A DNA stretch of 64,000 bases. Origin: Rachicladosporium sp. CCFEE 5018. Its lineage: Eukaryota > Ascomycota > Dothideomycetes > Cladosporiales > Cladosporiaceae. Within the stretch, counting starts at the first letter, position 1. Each line of letters opens with the position of its first letter. This document shows, piece by piece, positions 51,686-61,985 of the stretch. The notes under the pieces are model-generated. The model worked only from the letters and a program-made list of their open reading frames with translations. It did no database searches and was not told the origin of the DNA. Location: NCBI GenBank assembly GCA_002077045.2, contig KZ111141.1, positions 485,001 to 549,000 of the forward strand, read 5' to 3'. A program made the translations under genes and the position numbers.

Positions 51686-52365
51686 ATGGCAGCGCTCGCA
51701 CTCACTCTCCCTGCGGAGTATGGGTAAGCTGCACCGTCGATCTAGCTGCTACGCGAAGAGCATCACTGATCGATCGATTCCAGCTATGTCCTCCTTACCG
51801 CGACTTTCACCCTCTTCGTTCGTATGACTCCTTCCCAAGATCCGACTCCTGTCCTGACAGGAACATAGTCAAGCAGCTGGCATGGAGTACGAGTTGGTGG
51901 CTTTCGCAAGGCAGCGAAGATCCCATACCCTCAGGCATACGCTGAGAGCAGTGACATGAAGGCTGCATCAGGGGACGAGAAGAAGAAGATGTACCTGTTC
52001 AACTGCGCGCAGAGGGCACATGGTATGTTGACACAAGGCTGGCTCCGGGGTTGCCATACTTTAGTGTCGGCCGTGTCATGGGTATGGAAGATGGATCGTG
52101 ATTCACTACTGATATACTGCCAGGTAACTTCCTGGAGAACATGCCCGCTTTCACCATTGCGATGCTCATTGCTGGACTTCGTTTCCCTGTCACCTCCGCG
52201 ATCATGGGTATGGGCTGGAACGTTTCGCGCATATTCTACGCCGTAGGATACACGAGCCCAAATCACGACAAGGGTCAGGGCCGACTGTATGGTCTAACTT
52301 TCTGGCTGTTCCAGGCCGGATTGATCGGAACGGTGGGATGGATGGGGGTAAAGATGGTGATATAG
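51686..52365 (+). CDS. MAPEG-family membrane protein, microsomal GST-like
   Basis: I assembled four exons: 51686-51723, 51784-51817, 51869-52022 and 52124-52365 (468 bp, 155 residues). Exon 1 encodes MAALALTLPAEYG and exon 2 YVLLTATFTLF. Exon 3 carries WHGVRVGGFRKAAKIPYPQA and the family signature FNCAQRAH, completed by GNFLEN at the start of exon 4. The rest of exon 4 gives MPAFTIAMLIAGLRFPVTSA and two more membrane helices. This is the MGST3-type MAPEG layout: four helices, glutathione-dependent transferase/peroxidase in ER or outer mitochondrial membrane (family knowledge). Introns are 60, 51 and 101 bp. Intron 2 uses an unusual GTTCGT donor; the nearby GTATGA donor would put a stop in frame. 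Confidence 0.82.
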
Positions 52366-52794
52366 GTCATTATGGATGACCTGATAGGTAGGAAACTCAC
52401 AGCGATGTGACAGGAGAGAAGGCTAGTCATGACTCCATGCCCTGACATTTCTCTGTCCCTGCTTGCTATCACACGTCTATGCTTCTGCGATCATGCTGGT
52501 CTAGACTGATCAATGATTGTGGAAGCTATCGGAGATTGCAATGTTGCAGCTAAGAACAACGTGGAGGTAAGTGTACGAGCTTTGCTGTAGTAAGAGCCTT
52601 CATCTCTCGGTCGCGCCTTCCACAATCCGTCTTTGCTTCACATTCTTTGGAAGTTGATTGAGCACGTTTGTTCGGCATTGGCACCGCCGTCGATACCCAT
52701 TGATACCCATTGTTGCCTGTTTCATGACCGGTCAACCCTACAGTAGGATTGGCATCGCCGGCAACATCACCGAACGATATCAGTTATCGCAACT
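52366..52794. other. Intergenic, MAPEG gene to hypothetical
   Basis: These 429 bp contain a short direct repeat (ATACCCATTG twice near 52694-52714) just upstream of the next gene. I see no coding unit. Confidence 0.35.
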
Positions 52795-54081
52795 ATGGCA
52801 ATTAGTATCCCCAAGCGCCTGAGCAAGCGCTCCACCTCTCGCAATCCACGCAAGAAGCCATTGCCGCCGTCGCCAAAGGACATGCCGCCACCAGTGCCGG
52901 ATAAGCACGACCTCGCTGATGCTCCGCCGCCACCACAGCAACTCGTCATGCCACAGCAACCAGAAGCTGCGCGCACATCACCTTCAAAGTCTCTACTGGA
53001 GCGCTACAAGAACCGCTCACCTATCTCACGGATCCCATCGCTTATCACACCACCAAAGACATCCCCAAGCCCACCTGGTAAAGCAACTGCGTTCACCGAG
53101 GAGTTCGGGGAGGTCAATCGGACGATCTCACTCGATGACGCGATCTCTCCAACTGCAAATTTACCGAACGCTTCACAGCCTGCTCTCACCATCGACGGCG
53201 CCCATTTCGACATGATGAGCGGCAGCGGTGGTGTTGACAGGCGGAGCCGAAGCGCTGAGCCACCTTCGCAACGAACCTCCTCGGTTGACAGCGGTGACGA
53301 CACGACTTCTGGCTACAAGCGACGAGCCACGCGGTCACAGACCAGGAGGCAGGAGAGAATTGACTCATATGCTAGCTCCATCGAAAGTGGGATCACCAAG
53401 ATCGAGAAGAAGGGATCAGGTGAAGCCGAGAAGAGTGTCAGTGCCTATCCACGGCCGCTGGCGATCAGGAAGGTCAACGCAGCCATTGATGACGGGGTGC
53501 TCAAGCGCAAGAAATCTGAAGACGAGCTTGCTGCGCCAGAGCCTATGGTGAGGGCGCACAGCACCATGGTACTGCGGCCGAAGGCGAAAGGCGAGCTACC
53601 TCGCAGCAACCCGCAGTTACCTGATTGAGATGCTAACGTCGATACAGGCGCCATGTTCACTGTTGGCAACGATAAGCTCAAGAAGGACAACGCTGACGAC
53701 GACGACGATGACAGCGACTCAGATGGCGACTCTTCGTCCTCCTCGCTGTCCCTTACAGGTGACGCTTCTCAAGCTCTCACCGCTCTCCCCTCTCCCTGCT
53801 CTCTCATCACTCCCCTTAAGGTCACGCGAGCCACTGTCCGCCTCTTTCCCCCATATCACAACTCTGAGCAACCGCCAGCCCTGCAATGGATCTCTGCCCT
53901 CTCGGCTAGCTCGCGCCCTCAAGGTCCATGGGAGTGGTGCAAGCGCTGGACTTGCTGTAAGTGTGAGGGGCACACGATCGTCGAGCAGGAGGTTTGTGCC
54001 AAGTTGGTCTGTGGCCATGAGAGGTGTGGGACGGGGTGTGTTGTGATTCCGGGAACGGGAGGGTGGAGAGATTCAAGGTGA
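52795..54081 (+). CDS. Hypothetical protein: basic disordered N-part, Cys-rich C-terminal motif; gene structure unresolved
   Basis: From ATG 52795 (MAISIPKRLSKRSTSRNPRK) an open frame of 277 codons runs to a TGA at 53626. The same frame reopens after a typical branch/acceptor (GCTAAC, then TACAG at 53647) with MFTVGNDKLKKDN, an Asp/Ser block and a Cys-rich end (WCKRWTCCKCEGHTIVEQEV, then CAKLVCGHERCGTGC), stopping at 54081. This Cys-rich ending recurs in many ascomycete hypothetical proteins, so I think both parts are one gene. I could not find a consensus donor that keeps the frame; GTGAAG at 53420 (228-bp intron) is the best in-phase option. Alternatives are a small indel or two separate genes. 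Function is unknown; the Cys pattern suggests zinc binding. Confidence 0.55.
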
Positions 54082-55484
54082 TGCAGAGTATGGGCTATGG
54101 GCTGTGTCGTGGGCAACGTGAAATGATAGCAATGAACGGAAGTGATGCCCGGTAGTTGAATGAGAGCGTGCGGCTACGACTCCAGCACAGGAGAAGATTT
54201 GACTAGCGATGAAGGTGCAGCTAGTGCGTACCCTTGATGGTAGTACCGATCACCCTTGTCCCTGCATCACCACTCTCTCGTAGATGGCATTAGTCCTCAG
54301 ATCAGCTCTCATAATTCTCACCGACAACCTGAACCCCCTCCCACCCCTCCCTCACGAAAGGGGCAGTCAAGAGCCGGCTGCCTGCAATTTTGACTTATGA
54401 TTCTTTCATCATCACCGGACGTGAATCTCCATCAACTTGCCCACATCAACACCCACTTCCCCGATGAGCTTCTGGACAGCAGTCCTTACCATCCACAGCC
54501 CCGAAGCCAGGAAACGGAGCAACACGCCTGCCGATTGAAAACTATCGTTTCGGATCGCATCACCCCTGACTTCCCCGTCCGAAGACGAAGGAAGAGAGGA
54601 GCTAGATCGAAGAAGATTTCGGTCATTGGCGCATTATGGTGCTGACACGCTTCTCAGGTTCGAGGAGCGGGCTGCTATGCTGTTGTGGAGTTCATTGGGT
54701 TGTAGTTGTTGAGTGAAGAAGTCAAGTAGACCAAAGCCAGACAACCAACGCATTGACCTCAGATCTCTGTTCGTGTTAGTCAGCCATGGACCCTGCAACT
54801 CTACATGTGAAAGTCCACCTTTCCAAGTCCCGAAAGACAAGGGCAGTGTTGTTTCGGCTGCGAGCAGCGGCTACGTGCAGAGATGCGAGGACGCGGCTGT
54901 GGGTTGTGTTTGGGACGTCTTCAATGGTCAATACTGGAATGATGAGTCAGCAGGGCACATGCGAGGCAGGTGCGAGGGAGGGACATACCGTAGCTGCTCT
55001 GTGCTTTCTATGAATGAAGAGAGACGAGACGAAGTGAAGTGTGAAACTGGCATATGAGCGGCAAGCTGCATGCGGGCCGCTTTAGGGCACTTCCCGGAAG
55101 CTTGGTCGCCTTATTGCATGCAGCATGCCCACGAGATACAAGATTCCTGCAAAGTATATACGAGACCAATGCGGTGAGGGAGAGCAATACGCTGTCCAAT
55201 GATGATACTGGTCTACCGGCAGAAGCTCTCTTCATCGCCAACAAAGTACAAGTGCAACGCTGCCAATTGCAGCCCTCGCCAGAACGCGCAAAGAGGTATT
55301 TCCCAAAAGTCCAGCGCACCCTCCAAACACTAAGAAACCCATACTCGTCCCATCATACCCTCGTATCCAGATGCTGCATCCTGCGCCATGCTATGCTGTG
55401 ACTTTTCCTCCCAATTAGTGATTCCTTATCGTCGCTCCTCAATGCACAATGTTCATCTAATCGATGATCCTCCGATGCTTCATC
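54082..55484. other. 1.4-kb intergenic region
   Basis: Short ATG frames occur (54397-54645 + and 55054-55401 +, 82 and 115 codons), but neither has a domain, a signal peptide or a neighbour that would give it meaning. I do not call them. Confidence 0.35.
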
Positions 55485-58007
55485 TCAGTATCGGATCACA
55501 GGCGATGCCGCCGAGTCATCACTTCTCATGTCCTGCTGTAGTCTAACATTCCTGTCCCCAACCGTTTTTAACACTCCATTGTTCCCACCCTTGAACCGCC
55601 ACCACTTCTTCTTCTGCACCCCAGCCACCGCCTGGTCACTCTGCTCGGACATCGTGCGATGAGCCCCAGGCCGCTGTCCTGCCCTGTCACCTTGAGCATT
55701 CGCAGTGTAGATCGGAACGTGGTGGTCGCTGTTGTCGCGGCTGTGCTGGAGCGGAGTATTGGCGCTGGTGGCAATGTTGCGGACTTGCACTGGTGGCGCC
55801 GGGGGTCCTTGACGAGTGCTCATGGAGCGACCGAAGCCAGTGCTGCGGCTTTGACTACTGCTGTGAGGAGCGTTGACCAGCTGGGCGCGGCCGCTGAAAG
55901 CTACGGCTGGGTTGTCGGTGTGAGCTTTCGCTGGGCGAGTAGGGAGGTAGACTTCGAGAGCCGACTTGCTGCGGCGGCGATCAACTTTGATGGCCGACTC
56001 GCCTCTTGGGTCAGTAGGAGACGAAGCGTAGCCGTGTGAGTACTCGAAGTCATCTATATGTCTGATGGTGGCAGATGTCGTGGGTACCGAGGGAGGCGCG
56101 TGGGCCGGGACTGGTGGCGGAATGTCCGTGTTGGCTTTCCTTAGGCCGGTAGGTTTTTTAGCAATCGCAGCAGTGCTGACTGGTGCGCCCATACGAGCAG
56201 CAAGTACATCATCGACGCTCTCCTTGGGTGCATGCTGTGCCGTGTCGCGTGACGTAGCAAAGTCGTCGGCCGACATGGGGTTCTCTCGCATATTGCCGAC
56301 ACTCGGCTTCGCAGGCTTTAGTGTCGGCGCAGCCGATCGCACAGGACTTGACGTCGCAGAGGCCTTGCCTGCTTGTGATGGCTCCGCCTCCTGATCTTTC
56401 CACTTGTCAAGGCCTGGCAGAGGCGGCAGCTCACGGTTGAGGTTGACGTTAGCCTGATCATGACTTCCACCGGCCACTGCCTCCATGTCGGCACCTCGGC
56501 CACGTGAAGATGGCCGATCACTGCCATTGCTCAAGTCGGTGTTGCTGGCGTTCGTCTTTGCACGATAGAACGGCTTCGACGGCTCTCTTCTACTCCTGCT
56601 TCTACCACCATCGAAGTGCGTCTCGGCTTTCGACCTTGCGCTGACGAACGAGTCTTGTGAAGGTGAGCGACCGTGACCTCGGCCTACGTCCATGCTCTGC
56701 TTTCGGCTGACTGCCCTCGAAGCGCTCCTCACGTAATCCTTTACTTGACTCGAAACCTGTCTTGACCTGCTCTCCGAACGTCGAAGCGCTGGTTGGCCTC
56801 CACTCTCTGGCATGGGAGGCGCTTGACGTGGTCGTGATGCGGAGCGCATGTAGTCCTTGACATCTCGAGTTACACTTCTCGCACGACTCGCGGCTCGTTG
56901 CAGCGATCCTGGCTCGAAAAGCTTGGTTTTGCGTCTTCCAGATCGGCTCTGCGACCGGCTTACAGCGCTTGCGGGTGGGTCACTGGTCACTGATGTGCCG
57001 TCTGTACTGTAGCCGCGAGTCAAGACTGGTGCTGGTGCTTGTCTCGTGGGTGGTCTCGAGGTATCGGTTGATGCAGGCACTGGCTTTCTATTAGGGACTT
57101 TGGCCACGGGCGTGGTTGATTCGGTCGGCGGTGTCAAGATCTTCGAATCCGAGCGTTCGCCCGAGACTGCAGGTACAGGCACAGAGTTTGATGGTGTTTG
57201 AATCTCTGATTTGCCTGCAACCTTGGTCTCTGGGTCTTTGTGGGCGTTCCTTAGCTCTACCATGCTAGCTTTCGTCACCAGCACAGCTTCAGCACTCGCA
57301 TGTACCGCCTGCGCCGAGGTTCTCTTCGAATCCTTCGCAGGTGTTCCAGTTGCCGATGTTAGCGCTGTCGACGCAGACCAAGGATACTCAGCCGAGTCAG
57401 TCTGCGGTGTCGAGCCAGTAGTGCCAGTCGAAGCCGTTCTCATCACACTCTTCGGCCGGGCAGCAAAGTCAGGCATCGGTGCCACGAGTGCCGGCACAGT
57501 GTACGGTGTGGACTTCGAGCGGTTATGCAGCGAATCTGAGCGATCCCGCCCTGGCACATCAGGCATCTTTGACGGCCCAGCCATGAGCTCATCTGCTCGC
57601 GTTACAGCCTGGGACTGCCTCTGCTGCCTCTTGCGCTCCGATTCTCTAAACTTAGCCTCTGCCGCAGCACGCAGCTCCTGCGCCGTGGGCCCACCTTCAT
57701 TGTTCGATACCTCTTTGCTCAGTGGTGCACCATTACCTTCCACTTGCTTTCGCGGCGCCTGCTTGATCGCCGAGTAGTCCAGCTGTGGCTTGTTGCCATA
57801 CTGCTCCTGCCATGTCTGCTCTGTTGGCTTGAACCCGTGCAGCACAACCGCGCATGCATTACGAAGGTCAGCCTCGATGTCCTGCGGTAACGGTGGGCGA
57901 ACGCTTCTCGGTGTCTGAGGAGGTGACTCGGGCTCGAAGTGGAGTTGATTGATGTGCTTCTTCAGATCTCGGTTATCCGCTCTGTTGGGGCCGATTTTCT
58001 GCGCCAT
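55485..58007 (-). CDS. Large disordered Ser/Arg-rich hypothetical protein
   Basis: This single-exon frame encodes 840 residues from ATG 58007 (MAQKIGPNRADNRDLKKHIN). The first 100 residues look conserved and helical (PPLPQDIEADLRNACAVVLH, TWQEQYGNKPQLDYSAIKQ). A coiled segment follows (AQELRAAAEAKFRESERKRQ), then a long disordered Ser/Pro/Thr stretch. In the middle a unit is repeated (VTRDVKDYMRSASRPRQ and VSSQVKDYVRSASRAVSRKQ) within SR-type dipeptide clusters. The C-terminus has a basic-aromatic patch (KKKWWRFKGG) that could bind membrane or nucleic acid. I do not recognise the family. Low-complexity composition suggests phosphoregulation; that is inference. Confidence 0.7.
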   Translation of the reverse strand: MAQKIGPNRADNRDLKKHINQLHFEPESPPQTPRSVRPPLPQDIEADLRNACAVVLHGFKPTEQTWQEQYGNKPQLDYSAIKQAPRKQVEGNGAPLSKEVSNNEGGPTAQELRAAAEAKFRESERKRQQRQSQAVTRADELMAGPSKMPDVPGRDRSDSLHNRSKSTPYTVPALVAPMPDFAARPKSVMRTASTGTTGSTPQTDSAEYPWSASTALTSATGTPAKDSKRTSAQAVHASAEAVLVTKASMVELRNAHKDPETKVAGKSEIQTPSNSVPVPAVSGERSDSKILTPPTESTTPVAKVPNRKPVPASTDTSRPPTRQAPAPVLTRGYSTDGTSVTSDPPASAVSRSQSRSGRRKTKLFEPGSLQRAASRARSVTRDVKDYMRSASRPRQAPPMPESGGQPALRRSESRSRQVSSQVKDYVRSASRAVSRKQSMDVGRGHGRSPSQDSFVSARSKAETHFDGGRSRSRREPSKPFYRAKTNASNTDLSNGSDRPSSRGRGADMEAVAGGSHDQANVNLNRELPPLPGLDKWKDQEAEPSQAGKASATSSPVRSAAPTLKPAKPSVGNMRENPMSADDFATSRDTAQHAPKESVDDVLAARMGAPVSTAAIAKKPTGLRKANTDIPPPVPAHAPPSVPTTSATIRHIDDFEYSHGYASSPTDPRGESAIKVDRRRSKSALEVYLPTRPAKAHTDNPAVAFSGRAQLVNAPHSSSQSRSTGFGRSMSTRQGPPAPPVQVRNIATSANTPLQHSRDNSDHHVPIYTANAQGDRAGQRPGAHRTMSEQSDQAVAGVQKKKWWRFKGGNNGVLKTVGDRNVRLQQDMRSDDSAASPVIRY

Positions 58008-60639
58008 ATTAGCTCCCCGTACTATTAGCTCTGGATGTGTACTGAGTGCTACATACCAGTCGCGGGACGTCTATCGAGAACTTCCTCGCCCGCAGGCCAC
58101 TGAATGCTTTGTCCATCTCCGCGGTAGTGGAACTGCGGCGGAGTGAGTCCTGGTGTGCCGAAGGGTGCTACCCCGTGTCATCCGTTGCGATGTCTAAGGG
58201 TGTATTGAAGTGCGAGGTGTCTCGTGCGGGCTGATGCAAGACCGTGATCCAACACAGAGTACTTCACTGATGCGCCGAACAGTGAAGCAGACTGACACTT
58301 CGTCCTCCCTGAACCGCTTGTCTTCGTCAAAGCATTGCCAATGGAACCAAAGTGGAGTGCACGCGCTCGTCTAAGGACGCCCTCGGCTCTGCCCTCTGTC
58401 TAGCGTTGCTGGGCGGTCAGATCGCGGCCTCCATGACCTGATGCGAATACGTGTTGATGACTCGTGCAAGTCCGCAGATCAGCAACGCGCGGTGGTCAAG
58501 GATGATGAATAATGTAGTAATGCTGCATGTATCGATACAAAGTGCAGAGATCTCCACTATGCAAAGTAATCTCATGGAAGCAAACAACATCTACAAAGCA
58601 TAATTCTCATCGCCAAAGGCTGCGCAAGTTCAGCCCTCACATCGCACGGGGAAAAGCCATGCGCGCCGCAAATCCTGTGTCTCGAGTAAACGAATCCACC
58701 CGTGCTGACACGCTGGCCCCTTGTGCCTTTGCCGTCCACCGCCTTCACACCACCAACGCCAAAACTCTCGCTCCACTCCGATGCGCTTACCGCAAGGGGC
58801 TCTGCCAATGAAGACGGCGCGCGCGCCGTTGGCCAGCACAAGCTAGCCCTCCTCGTGGCCTGGAACCGAGATCACACCCTAGATTTCAGGGACCGGGCGA
58901 GCAAATCTGCGTAATCTGCCGAAGCGTGGAGAAACTCTGGGGATCGAGAGTCTGTCAAAAACTTCGCCATGGATGGCGCAATTGTCTGCTTTGTGACATA
59001 CTGTATATTGCCTACATGCAGATGTCCTTCGAGGTTGCGCATGGGTGTGCAGGATTGCTGCAGGTATGGCGGCTATGCTGCAGTGTCAAGACTTGTCATG
59101 CTGCTGTGCGACCTCCTCCTGTTCCTGCAGCTGACCTACCGCTCGGGCACCGCCGGAAGGTTGCAGGCTAATGTAGATCCCCCGATCAAGGAACCGGAGG
59201 CGCGGTCTCGCAATAACTGCATGCAGATGGTTTCTGTGGAGTCAACGTTATTATAGCCTTCTTGTTCAACGCACAGTTTCTTCTTCTGTCGATCTGAGAA
59301 GCGTGCGGCATGTGTGGCATACAACGACCACCGTACCGTACACTTGAGGCGTGATCGTTCTTGTCGTTTAACTCAGGGTGGTCAACGGACTCAGCGCCCG
59401 TGGACTCCGAAGCTCGCCGTGAAGGTCAGTGTGCGCTTCAACGGGCAGCAAAATTGGGATCGTGGTCTCGCCAAGGTGGTCTGGACTTGTTGTTGATCTG
59501 CTAGTATGGAAGAGACGGTCTTGTTCATGCTTACCGACCAAGCATCCGCGGTCCCGAGCCCTAGATGAATGCCCTCTTAGTGAACGAGCTCCGCCGATAT
59601 CTTGCTGGCTCTCGTCATTGAGTGATACTGTCAGAGCAGCAGCCTTCCTCTGCATTGAAGCCATCTGGCGCAAGAGGTCCACGAGAGAACAACGACGCCG
59701 TTCTGGAGAGTAAATGGCCTTCTTGAAGGACGCAGTACTGCGAAGCTTTCTTCACTGGTCAACGATTGCGCTTGAATTCGTACAGAGATCTCAACGCCGA
59801 GTTCGACTACTCAGTTTTGTATTGTACTCCGACCGAGCCCGAAATTCGCCCGTTGCTCGCATGGTGCAGACGAAGTTAACGCCTTGTGTCAACATACAAG
59901 CGAAGGCGTTGTCTGATGCTGTACCTATCCTTCCCTTGACCTCAGGTACCACATCTTCGAGAGTCCCCTACTGCTGCTCTGGCATAGTGCGGACTCGATA
60001 TGCCCAGAACGTGACCGCTCTGCCTGTACTGAAGACGACGAGGTGTAGGACATAAAAGCAGAATGACTACGTATCAGGAGACAGTATTCTATCAGAATTC
60101 AGACAAGCCTATGACCATGCAACGGTATACCAGTAGATAACAGGTGCGCCTGATGCCTGATATGAACGGGCTGCATCGAGGCGTGTGGGCGTAAGTACAG
60201 GTCTCCCATGCTCCTTCCTCACAAAACACCCTCTCAACGTCGAGTCATCCTCTACATCACAACCTGAAACAATATTGGCCTGCACAGCCCCAATGGTAAG
60301 CGAGCGCACTTTCGTCGAAATAGAACGGCCAAGCACGAGTCGGTAAAAGCAGTTTCCATTTGTCCTCTCCTTCTCATCCCACAGACACAACTTCACCTTC
60401 CACCACAACATCATTTTCCGCAGCAAACACTCCCGTGAGCCGGCCTCACGTGCATTACCAGTATCACATTCAGCAGTGTCTCAGCAAACAAGGCGCCGGC
60501 CGCTCAAGCATCAATTCAACGAATAATTTCAAGTCAGCACCATCATCACATCAAGCACAGCGAGAGTTTGCTCGACTTCGCTACACGCCAATTCCCAATC
60601 TCCAAGCTCACTTCACCGCAATCCTCAAATCGAGTCAAG
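58008..60639. other. 2.6-kb gene-poor region
   Basis: This is the longest stretch without a supported gene. It has scattered frames of 60-128 codons on both strands with no domains. One is a 95-codon, Cys-containing ATG frame at 58969-59256 +, which I consider too weak. I see no terminal repeats, transposase text, tRNA or satellite. Lineage-specific small genes or non-coding transcripts cannot be excluded. Confidence 0.4.
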
Positions 60640-61539
60640 ATGTGCAAAATCACCACCCTCACCTACACCTGCACGCACGCCCTGCACATCACTCACTCGG
60701 CCTGCGGCAAAGCGATGAAGCAAGGCAAAGTCGACTCCAAGGGTAATCTCATTCCGCAGACTCGCGCGAATCTGTCAGTCAAGAAGTACAACACGGCCTG
60801 TCACCCGAGTCCTTATCTCGATACGTTCGTGCCAGAGAAATGTGGTCCCTGCCAGCTTGCTGCTGAGGATGCGAAACTCAAGGCTGATGGTGTTGATGAA
60901 TGGGACGAGAAAAGGGTGGCGTTGGGAAAGAAGTTCCCAAAGATGAATTGGGCTGCGCCAGGGGAGTTTGTGGTAAAGCCGCTCAAGAAGGGAGGGGCGA
61001 GACGTCGCAATAGTCTGCTCTCGGTCGAGGTCATGGCTGAGGATGTCAAGGAGACTGACAACACGGACTTCCTCGTTTTCGACGATGGTGGGTTCAAGTC
61101 TGATGGGGACTGTGTCATGGGTGGCAACGATGGGTGGGATGACGGGACTGCCGCTTTCCAGTACGACGGCATGGAGACTGACTTCACCAACGACGAGAAC
61201 GATGAAGAAGGCAATGGAGAGAGTGACGAGTCCGCCACCACATCCGATGGCAGCTCAGACGACTCCTCCGACTACGATTCCGACGATGATTCCGTCGAGT
61301 CTAATATCACTGAAGAGGACGTTATCGCTGCTATGTTCGGCACGACCGCACCATCTACCAAAACTACTGATGACTTCGACGTGGATGCCATTTTCGAGCA
61401 GAGCTGCGCCGCCGATGGAGCAGAAGTCTGCATGAGTGAGCTGGGCAAGACTTTTGACTTCGACTTCGACTTCGTGTTGGATGAGGAGGATAGTGAGAGT
61501 GGGAATGCGTCTTACGAGGGTGCTGTGTTGTTGGTGTAG
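60640..61539 (+). CDS. Small Cys-motif fungal protein with acidic tail
   Basis: The protein is 299 residues from ATG 60640 (MCKITTLTYTCTHALHITHS), single exon. The first 75 residues carry spaced cysteines (Cys2, Cys11, Cys22, Cys54 in YNTACHPSPY, and CGPC at about 67-70). This MC-K/R-I-T-x-TYTC ... EKCGPC pattern is a recurring, uncharacterised family in Dothideomycetes and other ascomycetes (my recognition, not a search). The rest is strongly acidic, with Asp/Ser runs and two FDFDFDF-like repeats near the end. There is no signal peptide. The frame extends 24 codons upstream without another ATG. Function is unknown; metal binding by the Cys cluster is a guess. Confidence 0.7.
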   Translation: MCKITTLTYTCTHALHITHSACGKAMKQGKVDSKGNLIPQTRANLSVKKYNTACHPSPYLDTFVPEKCGPCQLAAEDAKLKADGVDEWDEKRVALGKKFPKMNWAAPGEFVVKPLKKGGARRRNSLLSVEVMAEDVKETDNTDFLVFDDGGFKSDGDCVMGGNDGWDDGTAAFQYDGMETDFTNDENDEEGNGESDESATTSDGSSDDSSDYDSDDDSVESNITEEDVIAAMFGTTAPSTKTTDDFDVDAIFEQSCAADGAEVCMSELGKTFDFDFDFVLDEEDSESGNASYEGAVLLV

Positions 61540-61985
61540 GATAGCTTAACTTCAGAAGATGTATGAGCTATACGACCTGTGACTTCATCTCGCTCCTCTC
61601 TCTCACTAAACTACTCGAGGCGACTACGCGCGCATGGTCTGACCGCGTGGTACGAGGATGATACGTGTTAATACAGTGAGCACTGTCGTATGAGGTGGCT
61701 TCCATGCTCGTTCTCTGCATCTCGTATGCATGTAGTCGCAATACTTCATCTCCGATGATGTACAGGCACTCGGAGCAACAATCTCGTCAACTAACGATCA
61801 ACCAGAGACATGGTATGACAGCTCGGTTGTGGTGGCCGACAATCGAGATGTGAAAGCGGCTTGAGTCAGAGTTGATACCACTACTGTCTGCCCGGAGGCT
61901 ACTCTAGTTTATCGCCGAAGCACAAGCTCCGCCGCCCATGTGGTGAGGAATTGTGTCGTGTCCACGCCAATGAGCTCCTCCGTCA
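61540..61985. other. Convergent intergenic region
   Basis: These 446 bp lie between the 3' ends of the Cys-motif gene and the last minus-strand gene. No feature is recognised. Confidence 0.35.

Noticed and set aside
54397..54645. 82-codon plus-strand ATG frame
   Set aside because: It is short, isolated and of unremarkable composition; it may be chance.
58969..59256. 95-codon Cys-containing frame that could be a small secreted protein
   Set aside because: There is no signal peptide at the start, the hydrophobic part is internal, and nothing nearby supports it.
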